64,000 nt of DNA from Hymenobacter sp. YC55. GTDB lineage: Bacteria > Bacteroidota > Bacteroidia > Cytophagales > Hymenobacteraceae. Of the stretch, positions 52,876 to 61,627 are shown in pieces. Location of the stretch: the NCBI RefSeq assembly GCF_029433095.1, contig NZ_JARNTX010000001.1, forward strand, positions 992,001 to 1,056,000, read 5' to 3'. A model generated the notes under the pieces. That model was not told the origin of the DNA. It searched no databases and saw only the letters and a list, made by a program, of their open reading frames with translations. The translations under genes were made by a program, and so were the position numbers. Each line of letters starts with the position of its first letter. Within the stretch, counting starts at the first letter, position 1.

Positions 52876-54507
52876 ATGCACGGTAGTATGCCAGACACCT
52901 TGTTTGAACGCCAAACGCTGCTGCAGCAATTGCAGGATCAACCTGTGTGGGATTTGCTTGTGATTGGGGGCGGGGCAACAGGTTTGGGTGTGGCCCTCGA
53001 TGGTATCAGTCGGGGTTACAAAACCTTACTGCTCGAACAGGTAGACTACGCGAAAGGAACAAGCAGCCGCAGCACCAAGCTCGTGCATGGCGGCGTGCGC
53101 TACTTGGCGCAGGGCGATGTGGCGTTGGTGCGCGAAGCGTTGTATGAACGGGGCTTGCTACTGAAAAACGCGCCTCACCTGGTTAAGAATCAAGATTTCA
53201 TCATCCCCAACTATGAGTGGTGGGGTGGCCCGTTCTACACCGTTGGGCTGAAGATGTATGATCTGTTGGCGGGCAAGCTGAGCTTGGGCGCCTCGGTGCA
53301 CCTTAGCAAGCAAGAAACGCTGGAGCGCCTGCGCAACCTTAAATCAGAAGGCTTGAAAGGCGGCGTACTCTACCACGATGGGCAGTTTGACGATGCTCGC
53401 CTAGCCATCAACCTCGCCCAAACGGCCATCGAATTGGGCGGTACTCTGCTCAACCACTTCGAAGTGCGCGGGCTGCTGAAAGACGTGCTGAAAGACGCGC
53501 AAGGCAAAATAGCTGGCGTGGTAGCCGCCGACCAGGAAACAGGCATCATTTACGACCTGCACGCCAAAGCCGTAGTAAATGCCACCGGCATTTTCGTCGA
53601 TGATATTCTGCAGATGGATAAGCCCGGCGGCAAGAAGCTGGTGCGCCCAAGCCAGGGCGTCCACATCGTGCTCGACAAATCGTTCTTGCCCGGCGACGAT
53701 GCCCTGATGATTCCGAAAACTGACGACGGCCGGGTGCTTTTCGCGGTGCCGTGGCACAACCGCGTGGTAGTAGGCACCACCGACACGCCCCTCAAGGAAT
53801 ACAGCCAAGAGCCTCAGGCGTTGGAAGAGGAAATCGAGTTTATTTTGCGTACTGCGGGCCGCTACCTCGCCCGCGCGCCCAAGCGCAGCGATGCGCTGAG
53901 CGTGTTTGCAGGACTACGGCCACTGGCCGCAACGGAAGGCGGGGGCGAGAAAACGCAGGAAATTTCGCGCAGCCACAAAATCCTTGTCTCCGATGCGGGC
54001 CTGATTACCATTACGGGCGGCAAGTGGACCACTTACCGCCGCATGGGCCAGGACACCGTAGACAAAGCCATTGCGCTAGGCAAACTACCCGCCGCCGAAA
54101 GCCAGACCGCCCACCTGCCCATCCACGGCGCGCAAGCCACTCCCGACCGAAGCAACCACCTCTACGTGTATGGCACCGACCAGCCTGCTTTGCTCGACCT
54201 CATTGCCAAGCATCCCGCACTTGGCGAAAAGCTAGACGATACCCTGGAATTTCTGAAAGCCGAGGTAGTGTGGGCTGCCCGCTACGAAATGGCCCGCACC
54301 GTGGAAGACGTACTGGCCCGGCGGGTGCGCGTACTGTTCCTCGACGCCCGCGCTGCTATCCGGGTAGCACCGGAAGTGGCCGCCTTGCTCGCCCAAGAGC
54401 TTGGCCACGATGCCGCCTGGCAACAAGAGCAGATAACCGCCTTCCGGCAAGTAGCGCAACACTACTTGTTGGAAAACCAAGAGGTTCCAGTAAAAGAAGA
54501 GGTGTGA
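52876..54507 (+). CDS. glpD: glycerol-3-phosphate dehydrogenase, FAD-dependent
   Basis: A 543-residue peripheral-membrane enzyme that oxidises glycerol 3-phosphate to dihydroxyacetone phosphate and passes electrons to quinone. Signatures: the FAD Rossmann motif DLLVIGGGATGLGVALDGIS, the family motif GTSSRSTKLVHGGVRYL and GGKWTTYRRMGQDTVDKA near the C-terminal domain. The C-terminal region (about 390-535) is the usual helical domain. Either ATG at 52876 or 52888 could start it; 52876 is given. An imperfect palindrome separates it from glpK, and it faces glpR. Confidence 0.96.
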   Translation: MHGSMPDTLFERQTLLQQLQDQPVWDLLVIGGGATGLGVALDGISRGYKTLLLEQVDYAKGTSSRSTKLVHGGVRYLAQGDVALVREALYERGLLLKNAPHLVKNQDFIIPNYEWWGGPFYTVGLKMYDLLAGKLSLGASVHLSKQETLERLRNLKSEGLKGGVLYHDGQFDDARLAINLAQTAIELGGTLLNHFEVRGLLKDVLKDAQGKIAGVVAADQETGIIYDLHAKAVVNATGIFVDDILQMDKPGGKKLVRPSQGVHIVLDKSFLPGDDALMIPKTDDGRVLFAVPWHNRVVVGTTDTPLKEYSQEPQALEEEIEFILRTAGRYLARAPKRSDALSVFAGLRPLAATEGGGEKTQEISRSHKILVSDAGLITITGGKWTTYRRMGQDTVDKAIALGKLPAAESQTAHLPIHGAQATPDRSNHLYVYGTDQPALLDLIAKHPALGEKLDDTLEFLKAEVVWAARYEMARTVEDVLARRVRVLFLDARAAIRVAPEVAALLAQELGHDAAWQQEQITAFRQVAQHYLLENQEVPVKEEV

Positions 54508-54588
54508 CTGTCATTCCGACGCACAAGGAATCTGGCTTAATCTATTCGACGAGTTAACGTCAGATTCCTCCTGGCGTCGGAATGACAG
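54508..54588. repeat. 80-base palindromic element between glpD and glpK
   Basis: An outer 15-bp stem (CTGTCATTCCGACGC at 54508-54522, its complement at 54574-54588) and an inner 8-bp stem (AGGAATCT 54527-54534, AGATTCCT 54562-54569) form a stacked hairpin. It is a second repeat type, unlike the GCTGAG elements nearby, and resembles a REP element. It could stabilise the upstream mRNA or reduce glpK expression. Confidence 0.75.
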
Positions 54589-54725
54589 CTGTTCTTCATG
54601 AGCAGGCCCTCAGGGGTTGATTATACCACCTCCACGCTACCATTTTGTGTGCAAAGCATTGCTATGCCGAATGCTTTGCGCTTCTTCACCTACTCTTTCC
54701 ACCTCCTCACTGTATACCTCCCACT

Positions 54726-56276
54726 ATGCAGCAATTCATCCTTGCCCTCGACCAGGGCACTACCAGTTCCCGCGCCATCCTTTTCGACCAAAAAGGGCAC
54801 ATGGTGTCGGAGGCGCAAAAGGAATTCACGCAGATCTTTCCCAAGCCCGGTTGGGTGGAGCACGATCCGCTGGAAATCTGGTCGACGCAGGCGGGCGTAG
54901 CGGCCGAGGCAACGGTGAAAGCGGGGCAGAATGGCAAGAGTATTGCGGCCATCGGCATCACCAACCAGCGCGAAACAGTGGTAGTGTGGAACCGCAAAAC
55001 CGGCAAGCCCGTCTACAACGCCATTGTGTGGCAAGACCGCCGCACGGCCGAGTACTGCGACCAGCTGCGGCAAGAAGGGCGAGAAGACCTCATCCGCAAC
55101 AAAACGGGCTTGGTGCTCGACGCCTACTTTTCGGCCAGCAAAGTGCGCTGGATACTCGACAACGTAAAAGACGCGCGCAAACAGGCCGAAGCCGGTAAGC
55201 TAGCCTTCGGCACCGTGGATAGCTGGCTGATCTGGAATTTCACGCAGGGCGAGCTGCACGTCACCGACGTAACCAACGCCTCGCGCACCATGCTCTTCAA
55301 CATCCACTCCCTCACGTGGGACGATGAGCTGCTGGCACTGTTCGATATTCCGCGCAGCATGTTGCCGGAGGTACGGCAGTCGAGCGAGGTGTACGGCGAA
55401 ACCAAAACCACCATTTTCGCCTCGAAAATCCCGATTGCGGGCATTGCCGGCGACCAGCAGGCCGCCTTGTTTGGGCAACAGTGCGTACGCTCGGGCATGG
55501 TAAAAAGCACCTACGGCACAGGCTGTTTCATGCTCATGAACATCGGGACGGAAGCCCGGCTTTCGCAAAACAAGCTGCTTACCACCGTGGCGTGGAAGAT
55601 AGACGGGCAAGTGCAGTACGCGCTCGAAGGCAGCATTTTCATAGCCGGTGCCGTGGTGCAGTGGCTGCGCGACAACCTCGGCCTCATCAAAACCTCGGCC
55701 GAGGTAGAGCAGCTCGCCAAGCAAGTCAGTAGCAGTGAGGGGGTATGCTTCGTGCCGGCCTTCGCCGGGCTCGGCGCCCCGCATTGGGACCAATATGCGC
55801 GGGGCGTCATTTTCGGCATGTCGAGGGCCACGACGGCGGCCCACATTGCGCGGGCGGCCGTGGAAGCCATTGCCTACCAAACCATGGACGTGCTCAAAGC
55901 CATGCAAGCCGACGCGGGCTTACCCATTGCGGAGTTGCGGGTGGATGGCGGTGCCACAGTCAACGAAACGTTGATGCAGTTCCTGTCGGATGTGCTGGAC
56001 ACCAAAGTGGTGCGACCCCGCATGGCCGAAACCACGGCCCTAGGCGCCGCCTACCTGGCAGGCCTAGCCGTGGGGTATTGGAAGAATGTAGAAGAAATTC
56101 AGGCGCTCAACCACGCCGAAACACGGTATAGCCCCCAAGCTAAGCAGCCGCAGATACAAGAAGGCATAGCCAATTGGAACCGCGCCGTGCAAGCCTTGCA
56201 GGTGTGGGCCAGCGGCTCGCACCCTGCCAAGCAGTCCGTATCCACCATCACTCAACCCCAAACCACCGAAGCCTAA
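54726..56276 (+). CDS. glpK: glycerol kinase
   Basis: A 516-residue FGGY-family kinase converting glycerol to glycerol 3-phosphate. Signatures: [40 protein letters not shown] with the typical NQRET motif, the [13 protein letters not shown] and [11 protein letters not shown] segments, and the C-domain [19 protein letters not shown]. The start at 54726 ([11 protein letters not shown]) is chosen because it gives the standard length; an upstream start would read through a noncoding leader. Its stop codon shares one base with the glpF start (TAATG), so the two are translationally coupled. Confidence 0.97.
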   Translation: MQQFILALDQGTTSSRAILFDQKGHMVSEAQKEFTQIFPKPGWVEHDPLEIWSTQAGVAAEATVKAGQNGKSIAAIGITNQRETVVVWNRKTGKPVYNAIVWQDRRTAEYCDQLRQEGREDLIRNKTGLVLDAYFSASKVRWILDNVKDARKQAEAGKLAFGTVDSWLIWNFTQGELHVTDVTNASRTMLFNIHSLTWDDELLALFDIPRSMLPEVRQSSEVYGETKTTIFASKIPIAGIAGDQQAALFGQQCVRSGMVKSTYGTGCFMLMNIGTEARLSQNKLLTTVAWKIDGQVQYALEGSIFIAGAVVQWLRDNLGLIKTSAEVEQLAKQVSSSEGVCFVPAFAGLGAPHWDQYARGVIFGMSRATTAAHIARAAVEAIAYQTMDVLKAMQADAGLPIAELRVDGGATVNETLMQFLSDVLDTKVVRPRMAETTALGAAYLAGLAVGYWKNVEEIQALNHAETRYSPQAKQPQIQEGIANWNRAVQALQVWASGSHPAKQSVSTITQPQTTEA

Positions 56277-57004
56277 TGAGTCCTTTTGTTGCAGAGTTTG
56301 TTGGGACTACGGTGCTGTTGTTGCTAGGAAATGGGGTGGTAGCCAACGTGGTACTTACCGATACAAAAGGCCACAACAGTGGCTGGCTGGTGATTACCAC
56401 GGCGTGGGCCTTGTCGGTGTACGTAGGCGTGGTGATTGCCGGGCCCGTGAGTGGGGCGCATCTGAATCCGGCCGTGACGGTGGGGCTGGCCGTGGCCGGC
56501 AAGTTTGCCTGGAACCTGGTGCTGCCGTACTTAGCGGCGCAGTTCAGCGGGGCCTTTGTGGGTGCTGCGCTGGTGTGGCTACTCTACAAAGACCACTTTG
56601 ACCGCACTGCCGAAACGCGTCTAAAGCTCGCCGTGTTTTGCACCGGGCCCGCCATTCGCAACCATGCCTCCAACCTGCTCAACGAAACGATTGGTACGCT
56701 GGTACTGGTGCTGGCCGTATTCTTTATTGCCGGAGCCGAAATTACATCCTCCCATACGCCCATCGGCTTAGGCTCAGTAGGTGCGCTGCCCGTGGCCCTG
56801 GTAGTGTGGGTAGTTGGTTTAGGCCTCGGCGGCACCACCGGCTACGGCATCAACCCCGCCCGCGACCTGGCCCCGCGGCTGGCGCACGCGTTGCTGCCCA
56901 TCCGCGACAAAGGCCCAAGCGAGTGGACCTACGCTTGGATTCCTGTGGTAGGCCCGTTTCTGGGCGGCATACTAGCGGCGGCGCTATTTCTGGTGCTGAG
57001 CTAG
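56276..57004 (+). CDS. glpF: glycerol facilitator / aquaglyceroporin
   Basis: A 242-residue inner-membrane MIP-family channel with six helices. The two NPA motifs are intact: GAHLNPAVTVG (first half) and GYGINPARDLAPR (second half), with Asp after the second NPAR as in glycerol-conducting channels, which argues for GlpF over water-only AqpZ. The start at 56276 overlaps the glpK stop and gives [20 protein letters not shown], a typical N-terminus. It is the last gene of the glp operon and is followed by a hairpin at 57047. Confidence 0.95.
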   Translation: MSPFVAEFVGTTVLLLLGNGVVANVVLTDTKGHNSGWLVITTAWALSVYVGVVIAGPVSGAHLNPAVTVGLAVAGKFAWNLVLPYLAAQFSGAFVGAALVWLLYKDHFDRTAETRLKLAVFCTGPAIRNHASNLLNETIGTLVLVLAVFFIAGAEITSSHTPIGLGSVGALPVALVVWVVGLGLGGTTGYGINPARDLAPRLAHALLPIRDKGPSEWTYAWIPVVGPFLGGILAAALFLVLS

Positions 57005-57046
57005 CTGCAACTGTGCATCATAGTCTTGTAAGGCTGCCATCAAACA

Positions 57047-57098
57047 AACAGCCCATCATGCTGAACTTGTCGAAGCATGATGGGCTGTTGTATTTTCT
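57047..57098. terminator. hairpin terminator downstream of glpF, built from a REP-like element
   Basis: A 16-bp perfect stem (57047-57062 and 57074-57089) with 11 loop bases is followed by TGTATTTTC. The stem contains CATGCTGAACTTGTCGAAGC, the same core as the REP-like elements at 41.1 and 51.6 kb, so the repeat seems to have been recruited as the terminator of convergent glpF and the VOC gene. Confidence 0.7.
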
Positions 57099-57110
57099 GT
57101 TAAGAAGGCT

Positions 57111-57560
57111 CTACTTGGCGTCGTTGATTTCTATCCAGTAGCCATCCGGGTCTTGCAAGTAGATCTGCTTGACGCCGTCGGCCCGGACGGTGGGCGCTTG
57201 GGCGTCGCCTTTTAGGTTGGTGTAACGCACCTTTATCTTTTCCAGGCGGGTAGTCAACGTGGTCAGGGAAGGCACGCTAAAGCAGAGGTGCACGTTTTTC
57301 TCGGGCGTCACTGTGCAGGTTCCTTGAATAATGTGCAGCTGCAAACCGGGGCCTATCTTAAGCCAGGTGTGGTGCCCGTCGTTAAATGGGTTGGGTGTTT
57401 CCTCAAGCTCCAAAACCGACTTGTAGAAATTGTTGCTAGCGGCAAGGTCGCGCACGCAAATAGCGGAGTGGTTGAAGGTTAGCGCGTTTTTCGACTGCGC
57501 ACTCGCAAATTGTAGCCCTACTATGCTAAGCACCAGAAGGGAAAGAAGGGCACGTTTCAT
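57111..57560 (-). CDS. exported VOC-family (glyoxalase/bleomycin-resistance fold) protein
   Basis: A 149-residue protein with a signal peptide (about 1-22, LLSLLVLSIVGLQFASAQ) and one VOC domain: ALTFNHSAICVRDLAASNNF with possible metal ligand His31, LQLHIIQG, and the C-terminal IYLQDPDGYWIEIND containing the usual metal-binding Glu. VOC proteins include glyoxalases, dioxygenases and resistance proteins; export to the periplasm is unusual for detoxifying ones but common for homologues in this phylum. Substrate unknown. It lies 133 bases downstream of the PmoA-like gene on the same strand and might be the last member of that operon. Confidence 0.87.
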   Translation of the reverse strand: MKRALLSLLVLSIVGLQFASAQSKNALTFNHSAICVRDLAASNNFYKSVLELEETPNPFNDGHHTWLKIGPGLQLHIIQGTCTVTPEKNVHLCFSVPSLTTLTTRLEKIKVRYTNLKGDAQAPTVRADGVKQIYLQDPDGYWIEINDAK

Positions 57561-57693
57561 TTAGTGGTTTTGCTTGATGAGTTGTGAACTTGGCACAAGA
57601 TAAACAGGATGGCAAAAGAACCTAATGTGGCTCTCTTACCATCCTGTTTTCTTGGCCTAGTTTCGGCGCTGCCTACGGCAAGTAGGTTCGTTG

Positions 57694-58758
57694 CTACTTC
57701 ACGGCTACGTTCTTCTTGGCGAAGTCGGCGGCGGCTTGGTTGAGCTGCTTGGCCGAGAGGGTTTTGCTGCCTTCGTCAATCAGCACGCGGTAGCGGAACG
57801 TCACCGATTCGCCTTTCTTGAGCTGCAGGTTTTTGGCGGTGGCGCCGTTGGTGAAAATCTTTTCCCCGAGCGGATTAGCTGCAAACAACCCGTAGCCGCG
57901 AGCATGCCAGAACGTGGGATAGTTCGGGTTTTTGGGGTGGTCGAGGATGGCGATGCTCACCGAATCCTGGCCCATTTTGCCATATACCTTGCACCACGCG
58001 GCGCGGGTGCTCCAGGCATCGTTGCCGCGCTTGCCCGTGCTGGTGAGGTAGGTACCGTTCGGAACTTTGTCGGTACCGGCTTTTACCACCGTCACGATGC
58101 CTTTGCTGTCGGTGAACTTCTCGTCTTTGTCGCTCGGGATTTGCAGCTCGTGCGCCAACCGCAAGCCAAGCAGGCCGTCCTTGGCATCGGTAAACGTCAC
58201 CTCCGTGTTGGCCTTGAGGGTGGTAACCCGGTCGATGGTCCGTTCCCGGTCGGTGCCGCTGAACTCGAAGCGGGTGTTTTCTTCTAGCAATATCTCGTTT
58301 TTCTGGTTGGTCCAGTTGGCGTGGTAGGCCAGTGTGCCGGTGGGGCCACTGGTGGTTTCCAAGATCTTATCGGTCTTGATCCAGCCATACGAGCCTTTTT
58401 TCTCGGCCGGAATGGCGTAGGAGTTGTTCCAGAAATCCAGGCCGTTGACATTCTCGAAGTTGAACCACAGCCCAAGGTGGTGGGGGTGGTCGTTGGGGTC
58501 GCCGGGCTTAGGGGCCACCGGGAAACCACGCGTCACGACGGTACCATTGGCGGCGTGCAGTGGGTACAAAACCGGCTTTTCAAGCGTGTCGGGATATAGC
58601 AGGGTGGTGAACAACTGCTTGCCCACAAACACGTCAATCTTCTTGGCTTTCGGGTCCTTCACCACGCGCACTTGCTCGGTTTTTTGAGCTTCGGCAACGG
58701 AAATGCAAGTCAGCGCCAGCAACAAGGCGCCGGCGCAGGGTAGGGTGGCTAATTGCAT
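57694..58758 (-). CDS. PmoA-like (DUF6807) exported protein
   Basis: A 354-residue protein with a signal peptide (about 1-24, GALLLALTCISVAEAQ). The central part matches the PmoA / DUF6807 fold: LYPLHAANGTVVTRGFPVAP, HPHHLGLWFNFENVNGLDFW, ARAAW-like TRAAWCKVYGKMGQDSVSIA, and HARGYGLFAANPLGEK. The name comes from a distant resemblance to a methane monooxygenase-linked protein, and no enzyme activity is established. In Bacteroidota such genes often stand beside Gfo/Idh/MocA oxidoreductases and DUF1080 proteins, as here. It starts 18 bases after the oxidoreductase gene, so it belongs to the same operon. Confidence 0.82.
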   Translation of the reverse strand: MQLATLPCAGALLLALTCISVAEAQKTEQVRVVKDPKAKKIDVFVGKQLFTTLLYPDTLEKPVLYPLHAANGTVVTRGFPVAPKPGDPNDHPHHLGLWFNFENVNGLDFWNNSYAIPAEKKGSYGWIKTDKILETTSGPTGTLAYHANWTNQKNEILLEENTRFEFSGTDRERTIDRVTTLKANTEVTFTDAKDGLLGLRLAHELQIPSDKDEKFTDSKGIVTVVKAGTDKVPNGTYLTSTGKRGNDAWSTRAAWCKVYGKMGQDSVSIAILDHPKNPNYPTFWHARGYGLFAANPLGEKIFTNGATAKNLQLKKGESVTFRYRVLIDEGSKTLSAKQLNQAAADFAKKNVAVK

Positions 58759-58776
58759 CAGGTCTTAATTAAGTGC

Positions 58777-60132
58777 TTAGGCCACAAAGGCTTTGCCGCC
58801 CACCATCACTTCCTGCGTTTTCTCGTCGAAAGTAGCCTTCATGCCGGTGTGCACGGCCGCATTGGTCATGATGGTGGCAATGGAGTGGCTGTAGCCAGCC
58901 TCAACGGGCGCATTGGGCTGCTTGCGGCTGCGCACGCACTCCATCCAGTTGCGGACGTGGTTGGAAGTCAGCTTGTCGCCGCCCGTGTTGGCCGAGGCAA
59001 TAACCGGCTCCGCTGCCGACAAACTAGCCGAAGCCAGCAGATTGGGTTGCATCTTCATGGCCTCGGCCATCTTTTGCGTGAGCCCGCCAGTCGGCGAAAT
59101 GGTGTTGGTGTTCAAATTCAGCTCGCCCCCGTTGGAGTAGTAGATTTCGGTGGGCTTTTCGTCGCCGTTGTGCATCCGGGAGCCGAACGTTACCTGGAAG
59201 CCTTTGCTCATGTCATTCGTTGGGCCGTAGTCGAACACGGCGGTGATAGTGTCCCAATTGCGGCGGCCATCTTTCCACATGTAGATACCACCATTGGCCA
59301 CCACGCTGCGCGGGTGCTGCAAGCCCGTAAACCAGTGTACTGTATCAATCTGGTGACTCATCCACTGGCCCGGCAAACCCGACGAGTAGGGCCAGAACAA
59401 GCGGAACTCCAAGTATTTGCGCGCGTCAAACGCCTCAGTGGGCCGGTTCATCAAGTAGCGCTTCCAATCCGTATCCGATTCCTTGAGCTGCGGAATCAGG
59501 TCGGGGCGGCGCCAGCGGCCGGGCTGGTTCACGTTCCAGGTCAGTTCCACCATCGTGATGGGGCCAAACTTGCCGGATTTGATGAATTCCTCGGCAGCAT
59601 GATAGTTGGCGCCGCTGCGGCGCTGTGAGCCGATTTGCACAATTTGTTTGGAATTCTTGATGGCTTTGAGGGCCGCCCGGTTGTCTTCCATGGTTTCGGC
59701 AAACGGCTTTTCCACGTACGCGTCGCAGCCGGCTTTCACGGCCTCAATGGCGTGTAGCGCGTGCTGGAAGTCGGCGGTGCTGATGAACACGGCATCCACT
59801 AGCTTCTTGTCGTACATCTCCTCGTTGTTGCGGCAGGCCACTACGTCGTGCTGCAGCTTCTCTTTCCAGGTGGCGGCGCCTTCTTCCCGGCGCTTTTTCC
59901 AGATGTCCGACACGGCCACCACGTCGAAGTTCAACTCCTTGTAGTGGTTCATGAAACACGGAATGTGGGAGCTTTTATGGCGGTCGGAGAAGCCTACCAC
60001 CCCAACGCGCACCCGGTCGTTGGCGCCAATAATGCGTTTGTAGCTGCTGGCCGACCAAGCAACCTGCGAAAACATCACCCCGGCGCTGGCCAGGGCGGTT
60101 GTTTTAAGAAAATCACGACGTTGATATGACAT
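58777..60132 (-). CDS. Gfo/Idh/MocA-family oxidoreductase, Tat-exported
   Basis: A 451-residue NAD(P)-binding oxidoreductase carrying a twin-arginine signal (YQRRDFLKTTALASAGVMFS). The Rossmann part begins VRVGVVGFSDRHKSSHIPC; the substrate/cofactor motif YVEKPFAETMEDNRAALKA and GSQRRSGANYHAAEEFI follow. Exported members of this family often oxidise sugar C3 hydroxyls and may carry their NAD cofactor through the Tat route already bound. Context with DUF1080 and SusC/D suggests the oxidising partner in 3-keto-sugar chemistry, an inference. Start at 60132 is set by the Tat motif. Confidence 0.92.
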   Translation of the reverse strand: MSYQRRDFLKTTALASAGVMFSQVAWSASSYKRIIGANDRVRVGVVGFSDRHKSSHIPCFMNHYKELNFDVVAVSDIWKKRREEGAATWKEKLQHDVVACRNNEEMYDKKLVDAVFISTADFQHALHAIEAVKAGCDAYVEKPFAETMEDNRAALKAIKNSKQIVQIGSQRRSGANYHAAEEFIKSGKFGPITMVELTWNVNQPGRWRRPDLIPQLKESDTDWKRYLMNRPTEAFDARKYLEFRLFWPYSSGLPGQWMSHQIDTVHWFTGLQHPRSVVANGGIYMWKDGRRNWDTITAVFDYGPTNDMSKGFQVTFGSRMHNGDEKPTEIYYSNGGELNLNTNTISPTGGLTQKMAEAMKMQPNLLASASLSAAEPVIASANTGGDKLTSNHVRNWMECVRSRKQPNAPVEAGYSHSIATIMTNAAVHTGMKATFDEKTQEVMVGGKAFVA

Positions 60133-60169
60133 GAGAAAGGAAGGTTGAAGTGGTGAGGAAGGCGACTGT

Positions 60170-61567
60170 TTATTTCAATTCTTTGATTTTGATGCTCCGG
60201 AACGAGACGTTGTTGCCGTGGTCTTGCAACAAGATATGACCCGCAGGAGCCTCTCCGAAGTTCGGCCAAATTTTGTATTTGCTGATGGCTACCAGATCTT
60301 TAAACTCCTTGGAGCCGCGCGTATATTCCAGCACCTTAGCGCCGTTCAGGTAGTGCTCCACCCGGTTGTCGGGGTACACCACCACGCGCCCTACGTTCCA
60401 CTCGCCGATCTTGTGGATGAAGCGCGGATTCTTATCGGCTTTCTTGAGGTCGTAAAGCGAGGCCAACGTGCGGTTGCCGTCGCGCCCAAGCTTGGCATCG
60501 GGGTGCAGCTCATCGTCGAGCACTTGGTATTCCAACCCAATGGCCGAGCCCTCGCTTTTCTCGGCTAGTGTCACGAAGTATTTCACGCCGCTGTTGGCGC
60601 CCGGCGTCAGCTTGAACTCGAACGACAGGTCGAAGGCCTTGTATTGACCGTTGGTGACGATGTCGCCGCCGTTGGTGGATTCCTTGCCCTCCGACGGCAG
60701 CACGCTCATGGTGCCATCATTCACCTGCCAGCCTTTGGTGGGGAAGGCGGTGCCTTTGGCGCTGCGCCAGCCCGTCGAGGATTTACCATCAAACAACAGC
60801 TTCCAGCCGTGCTCTTTCTCGTAGGGCGTGAGCATGTTGGGCATGAAGTTGACCACGTAGATGTCCGTGGGGAAGGCACTCGGCTTGAGGTTGGTGGTGT
60901 TGATTTTGATGTTTTTGAAGTAGACCTTTTTGCCTTCCTGCTCTTTGGTGGTGATGCCGTGCACCTGCAAACCAATAAAGCCGTTGGCATCTACGGGGTC
61001 CACCACGTAAGCCACGGGCGTGCCGTTCAGCCAGGTTTTCATTTCGTTGCCGATGCACTCCACTTTCACGTGGTTGTACTGCCCTACCTTGAAAAGCGGC
61101 TTGGCCTTGGGGTTCAGATCCAGCGGATACAGCCACTGCCGGCGCGCCTCGTCGTACACGCCCCCCGACCAGCTCCGCTCGGAAGGGTCAATTTCCACCT
61201 GCCGGCCGTAGACCTTGTTCTCGAAGCCGGGCGTATTGAAGTGGCTGCGCGTCTGCACACCCGAGTTGCTGACGTTGCTTTCCAGCATGATGTCTAGTTC
61301 CAACTGAAAGTCGCCGTACTCTTTCTCGGTGACCAGAAACGTGTTGCCGGAATTCATAACCGTTGTCCCGACGATGGCACCGTTTTCCACTTTGTAGTCG
61401 GCGGTGCCGGCCAGGCGTTTCCAGCCGGTCAGGGTTTTGCCGTCAAACAAGTTCTGCCACGTATCGGCGGCTTTGGTGGGAGTGGGAGCCGGGGTAGGAC
61501 CGGGTGCAACAAACGTTAAGGCCGCCCATGCGGCACCGAGGGTTACAGCTGTGACTTTTTCTAACAT
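60170..61567 (-). CDS. DUF1080-domain protein, two copies (3-keto-glycoside hydrolase type)
   Basis: A 465-residue exported protein: signal peptide (about 1-22), then two DUF1080 (concanavalin-like) domains. The first is about 35-215: WQNLFDGKTLTGWKRLAGTA, FLVTEKEYGDFQLELDIMLE, GVQTRSHFNTPGFENKVYGR. The second is about 255-465: WKLLFDGKSSTGWRSAKGTA, KAFDLSFEFKLTPGANSGVK, EYQVLDDELHPDA, ending NNVSFRSIKIKEL. Each has the LFDGK and SGVx repeats of the family. DUF1080 proteins are known as 3-keto-disaccharide hydrolases that split 3-keto glycosides. A double-domain form in a Sus operon with a Gfo/Idh oxidoreductase fits that route; specificity unknown. Confidence 0.9.
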   Translation of the reverse strand: MLEKVTAVTLGAAWAALTFVAPGPTPAPTPTKAADTWQNLFDGKTLTGWKRLAGTADYKVENGAIVGTTVMNSGNTFLVTEKEYGDFQLELDIMLESNVSNSGVQTRSHFNTPGFENKVYGRQVEIDPSERSWSGGVYDEARRQWLYPLDLNPKAKPLFKVGQYNHVKVECIGNEMKTWLNGTPVAYVVDPVDANGFIGLQVHGITTKEQEGKKVYFKNIKINTTNLKPSAFPTDIYVVNFMPNMLTPYEKEHGWKLLFDGKSSTGWRSAKGTAFPTKGWQVNDGTMSVLPSEGKESTNGGDIVTNGQYKAFDLSFEFKLTPGANSGVKYFVTLAEKSEGSAIGLEYQVLDDELHPDAKLGRDGNRTLASLYDLKKADKNPRFIHKIGEWNVGRVVVYPDNRVEHYLNGAKVLEYTRGSKEFKDLVAISKYKIWPNFGEAPAGHILLQDHGNNVSFRSIKIKELK

Positions 61568-61627
61568 GGTAACTTTTGGAAGGTGAGTGTCGAAGCAGTG
61601 GCGCTGCTAGTAGGCAGCGCCTACACG

